DNA from: Sphingomonas kaistensis
Lineage (GTDB): Bacteria > Pseudomonadota > Alphaproteobacteria > Sphingomonadales > Sphingomonadaceae
DNA: 64,000 bases
Assembly (NCBI RefSeq): GCF_011927725.1
Contig: NZ_JAATJC010000001.1
Coordinates: 689,001 to 753,000 of the forward strand
Direction of reading: 5' to 3'
Shown here: one piece after another, positions 62,555-64,000 of the stretch
How the letters are laid out: every line of letters begins with the position of its first letter
How positions within the stretch are numbered: the stretch's first letter is position 1
The notes under the pieces: generated by a model
Databases searched by the model: none
Seen by the model: the letters and a program-made list of their open reading frames with translations, nothing else
Told to the model about the DNA's origin: nothing
Position numbers and translations under genes: made by a program

Positions 62555-63253
62555 ATGACAGAACTTGTCGTCATTGCATGCATCGCCTTCGACCACCGCG
62601 CGCCCGCCGACGGGCTGCAACGGTTCAAGGCTTGCCTTCTCCAATGTCCGCAGGTGGAGCGGGCGATGGAAGTTTGCGGCACCTACGACCTGATCGTGCA
62701 GGGCCGCTGCTGCGACGTCGCCGACTATAATCGCAACATGGAACGGCTGCGCCAGCCGATGGCGCAGTTCATCGCCCGGATCGAGACGAGCTTCGTCGCC
62801 CGGATGATGGACCGTCCGGCGGCCAGCGAAGAGAACGGCGGCGCGCTGTGGCTTCCCTGCGGGGACGGCCGGCGCCGGGTCGAGCACCGCCTGATCGACA
62901 AGATTATGGCCGAAGGCGATTACATGCGCGTCCATGTCGGCGACTGGACCTGCCTCGTCCACGACACCATGGCCCATTTGTCTCGTGAACTGGCCGGGTC
63001 GGGGTTCGTGCAGCTGCATCGCTCGGTGCTGGTCCGGATCACCTTCATCGACCGGCTGGTCCACGACCAGCGGCGGTGGATCGCGCGGCTGCTGGATGGA
63101 AGCGAGGTCGGAGTCGCCAAGAGCCATACCCATGACGTGCTGGCGATCATGGCCGGCGAGTCGTCGATGTCCGACGCCCTTTCGGCGAAGGCGCGGCCCA
63201 TCGTCGAAGCACCGGCAGAGGTGAACGAAAATCCAATGAAACTGACCTCCTGA
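62555..63253 (+). CDS. AsnC-type (RAM) domain fused to LytTR DNA-binding domain
   Basis: The 232-residue protein has an N-terminal segment of about 80 residues like the Lrp/AsnC ligand-binding (RAM) fold: LQCPQVERAMEVCGTYDLIVQGRCCDVADYNRNMERLRQ. It lacks the Lrp HTH. The C-terminal 95 residues are LytTR: HRLIDKIMAEGDYMRVHVGDWTCLVHDTMAHLSREL, FVQLHRSVLVRITFIDRLV, GSEVGVAKSHTHDV. This puts a small-molecule sensor domain on a LytTR DNA-binding domain. ATG 62555 follows GAGCAGTGCCCG. A degenerate CtrA-like box (62505-62519) lies upstream. Confidence 0.82.
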   Translation: MTELVVIACIAFDHRAPADGLQRFKACLLQCPQVERAMEVCGTYDLIVQGRCCDVADYNRNMERLRQPMAQFIARIETSFVARMMDRPAASEENGGALWLPCGDGRRRVEHRLIDKIMAEGDYMRVHVGDWTCLVHDTMAHLSRELAGSGFVQLHRSVLVRITFIDRLVHDQRRWIARLLDGSEVGVAKSHTHDVLAIMAGESSMSDALSAKARPIVEAPAEVNENPMKLTS

Positions 63254-63307
63254 ACCGCGACACCCGGCAGGTCGGCGCAATCGGGCGCCGACAGCCGGGA
63301 GGTTCCT

Positions 63308-63700
63308 ATGGAAAGCCGCAGATTCGCATGTCTCGCCGCCACTGTCGTGATGGGATTGAGCGTCGTCGGTATTGCCGGCGCCTCGGCTGCGCCGCCGCTG
63401 GGGGACGTGGTGATCGAGGGCGGCCGGATCGATCCCGCGCTGCAGCGGACGGTCCGGTACAGTGACCTCAACCTCGCCTTCGCGCCAGGCCAGCGCACGC
63501 TGAAGACCCGCATCATGCGGACCGCCAGCGGCCTGTGCTGGGACCTGAACGGCTCCTACGGCGTGGATCGCTGCACAAGCGATGCGGTCGACAGCACGAA
63601 GGGGCAGGTGGCGGAGGCGATCACCCGCGCCAAGCGGCAGATGGCCGGACTTCCGGTCGGTCCCGCGATCGCCATCAGCATGGTGATTGGCGCCCGTTGA
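63308..63700 (+). CDS. UrcA family exported protein
   Basis: The 130-residue protein begins with a signal peptide (MESRRFACLAATVVMGLSVV, ending ASAAPP). The mature part has the UrcA pattern: TVRYSDLNLAFAPGQRTLKTRIMRTASGLCWDL, two cysteines (GLCWDL and VDRCTSDAV), then a helix VAEAITRAKRQMAGL. UrcA proteins are periplasmic and typical of sphingomonads, with unknown function. It follows the LytTR regulator; regulation by it would be a reasonable but untested guess. Confidence 0.9.
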   Translation: MESRRFACLAATVVMGLSVVGIAGASAAPPLGDVVIEGGRIDPALQRTVRYSDLNLAFAPGQRTLKTRIMRTASGLCWDLNGSYGVDRCTSDAVDSTKGQVAEAITRAKRQMAGLPVGPAIAISMVIGAR

Positions 63701-63710
63701 GAGTGGAGGG

Positions 63711-63735
63711 GAGGGCCGCACTGGGGGCGGCCCTC
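63711..63735. terminator. Hairpin between convergent genes
   Basis: GAGGGCCGC and GCGGCCCTC (63711-63719, 63727-63735) form a perfect 9-bp stem with a 7-base loop between the UrcA gene and the convergent partial gene. No U-run is present. Confidence 0.5.
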
Positions 63736-63745
63736 ACCCCCCCGA

Positions 63746-64000
63746 TCAGTGACCTGAATCGATGGTCGCGAAATTGGCGTGGACCATCATCCATTTGCCG
63801 TTTTGCTTCACGTAAACGCGAGACGACTTGGCCAGTGACGGCGCGACCTTGCCATCCGCCGCGCGCCTGAGACCGGCGAAATTGTAGGTCAGGATCGCGG
63901 TGTCGCCGTATGTCTGCACCCGCGGGTTCTGCATGTCGGAGAACATCGCCTTGTCGTTGAGCGCGACGTCGCCCATCCGCATCGCCATCGCCTTGCCGAC
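63746..64000 (-). CDS. NTF2/SnoaL-like protein, C-terminal part (partial)
   Basis: The gene runs off the right edge. The visible 84 residues read VGKAMAMRMGDVALNDKAMF, then VQTYGDTAILTYNFAGLRRAADG and SSRVYVKQNGKWMMVHANFATIDSGH. The closing RVYVKQNGKWMMVHANFA strand pattern is typical of NTF2-like (DUF4440/SnoaL) domains. The N-terminus, and any signal peptide, lie beyond the window, so enzyme or binding role cannot be told. Confidence 0.7.
   Translation of the reverse strand, partial: VGKAMAMRMGDVALNDKAMFSDMQNPRVQTYGDTAILTYNFAGLRRAADGKVAPSLAKSSRVYVKQNGKWMMVHANFATIDSGH

Overview
The window is GC-rich chromosomal DNA from an alphaproteobacterium, most likely a member of the Sphingomonadales. 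The evidence is the gene content (DUF3576 lipoprotein, UrcA family, PEPxxWA-CTERM protein, ScfR-type regulator, CysN-CysC fusion, Suv3-like helicase), the conserved gene orders, and strong GC bias at third codon positions. I see no insertion sequence, prophage, integrase or CRISPR array. Nearly all of it reads as vertically inherited core genome with a few lineage-specific patches.

Region by region. 1-5.7 kb: the end of parA, parB, then a minus-strand leuS-lptE-holA block with a DUF3576 lipoprotein gene upstream. Two parS-like palindromes lie in this stretch, so the chromosome origin is probably close. 5.7-9.4 kb: a secreted protein, a ThiE-like gene divergent from yggS, ribA and xthA. 9.44-9.67 kb: a structured RNA candidate that folds like 6S RNA and ends in an intrinsic terminator. 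9.7-13.7 kb: lolA and the riboflavin cluster ribH-ribB-ribE-ribD. RibB carries an N-terminal helix-turn-helix-like segment, and a palindrome overlaps its promoter region. 13.7-19.3 kb: a small membrane protein, TonB, gltX, nadE, prs and small membrane proteins.

19.6-23.9 kb holds a three-gene surface-structure locus: a DUF4402 pilin-like protein, a periplasmic pilus-type chaperone and a 906-residue usher-like outer membrane protein. A strong terminator sits between the subunit and chaperone genes. This is the best candidate for an underdescribed system. tRNA-Leu(GAG) follows. 24.2-28.3 kb: a zinc-ribbon membrane protein, ftsE-ftsX (ftsE apparently starting at CTG), a DUF218 protein and an acyltransferase. 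28.3-31.8 kb: pheS-pheT. 31.8-38.2 kb: a glyoxylate-shunt island with the ScfR/RamB-like regulator, DUF4170, isocitrate lyase, malate synthase G and DUF5996; TGACAAA-type repeats occur upstream of both the regulator and aceA. 38.2-38.9 kb: rpmI-rplT with a terminator.

39-50.9 kb is a patchwork of small enzymes and conserved proteins of unknown function: an SDR, DUF1810, an acyltransferase, a periplasmic peroxiredoxin, an S41 protease lipoprotein, PilZ, a zinc-finger protein, YdeI, DUF427, PEBP and a TPR-like secreted protein. 50.9-55.7 kb: thiC under a TPP riboswitch, divergent from the sulfate-activation genes cysD-cysNC. 55.8-60.2 kb: a methionine-rich repeat lipoprotein, a MipA/OmpV porin-like protein, and the fdxA / S4-domain / Suv3-like helicase cluster. 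60.3-64 kb: an M23 peptidase and a PEP-CTERM protein, both behind CtrA-like boxes, then an AsnC-LytTR fusion regulator, an UrcA protein and a truncated NTF2-like gene.

Most metabolic modules here are self-contained: the riboflavin genes, the glyoxylate bypass with its regulator, sulfate activation, thiamine pyrimidine synthesis and phenylalanyl-tRNA synthetase. All functional calls are from reading translated sequence and recalling families; no database search was run.
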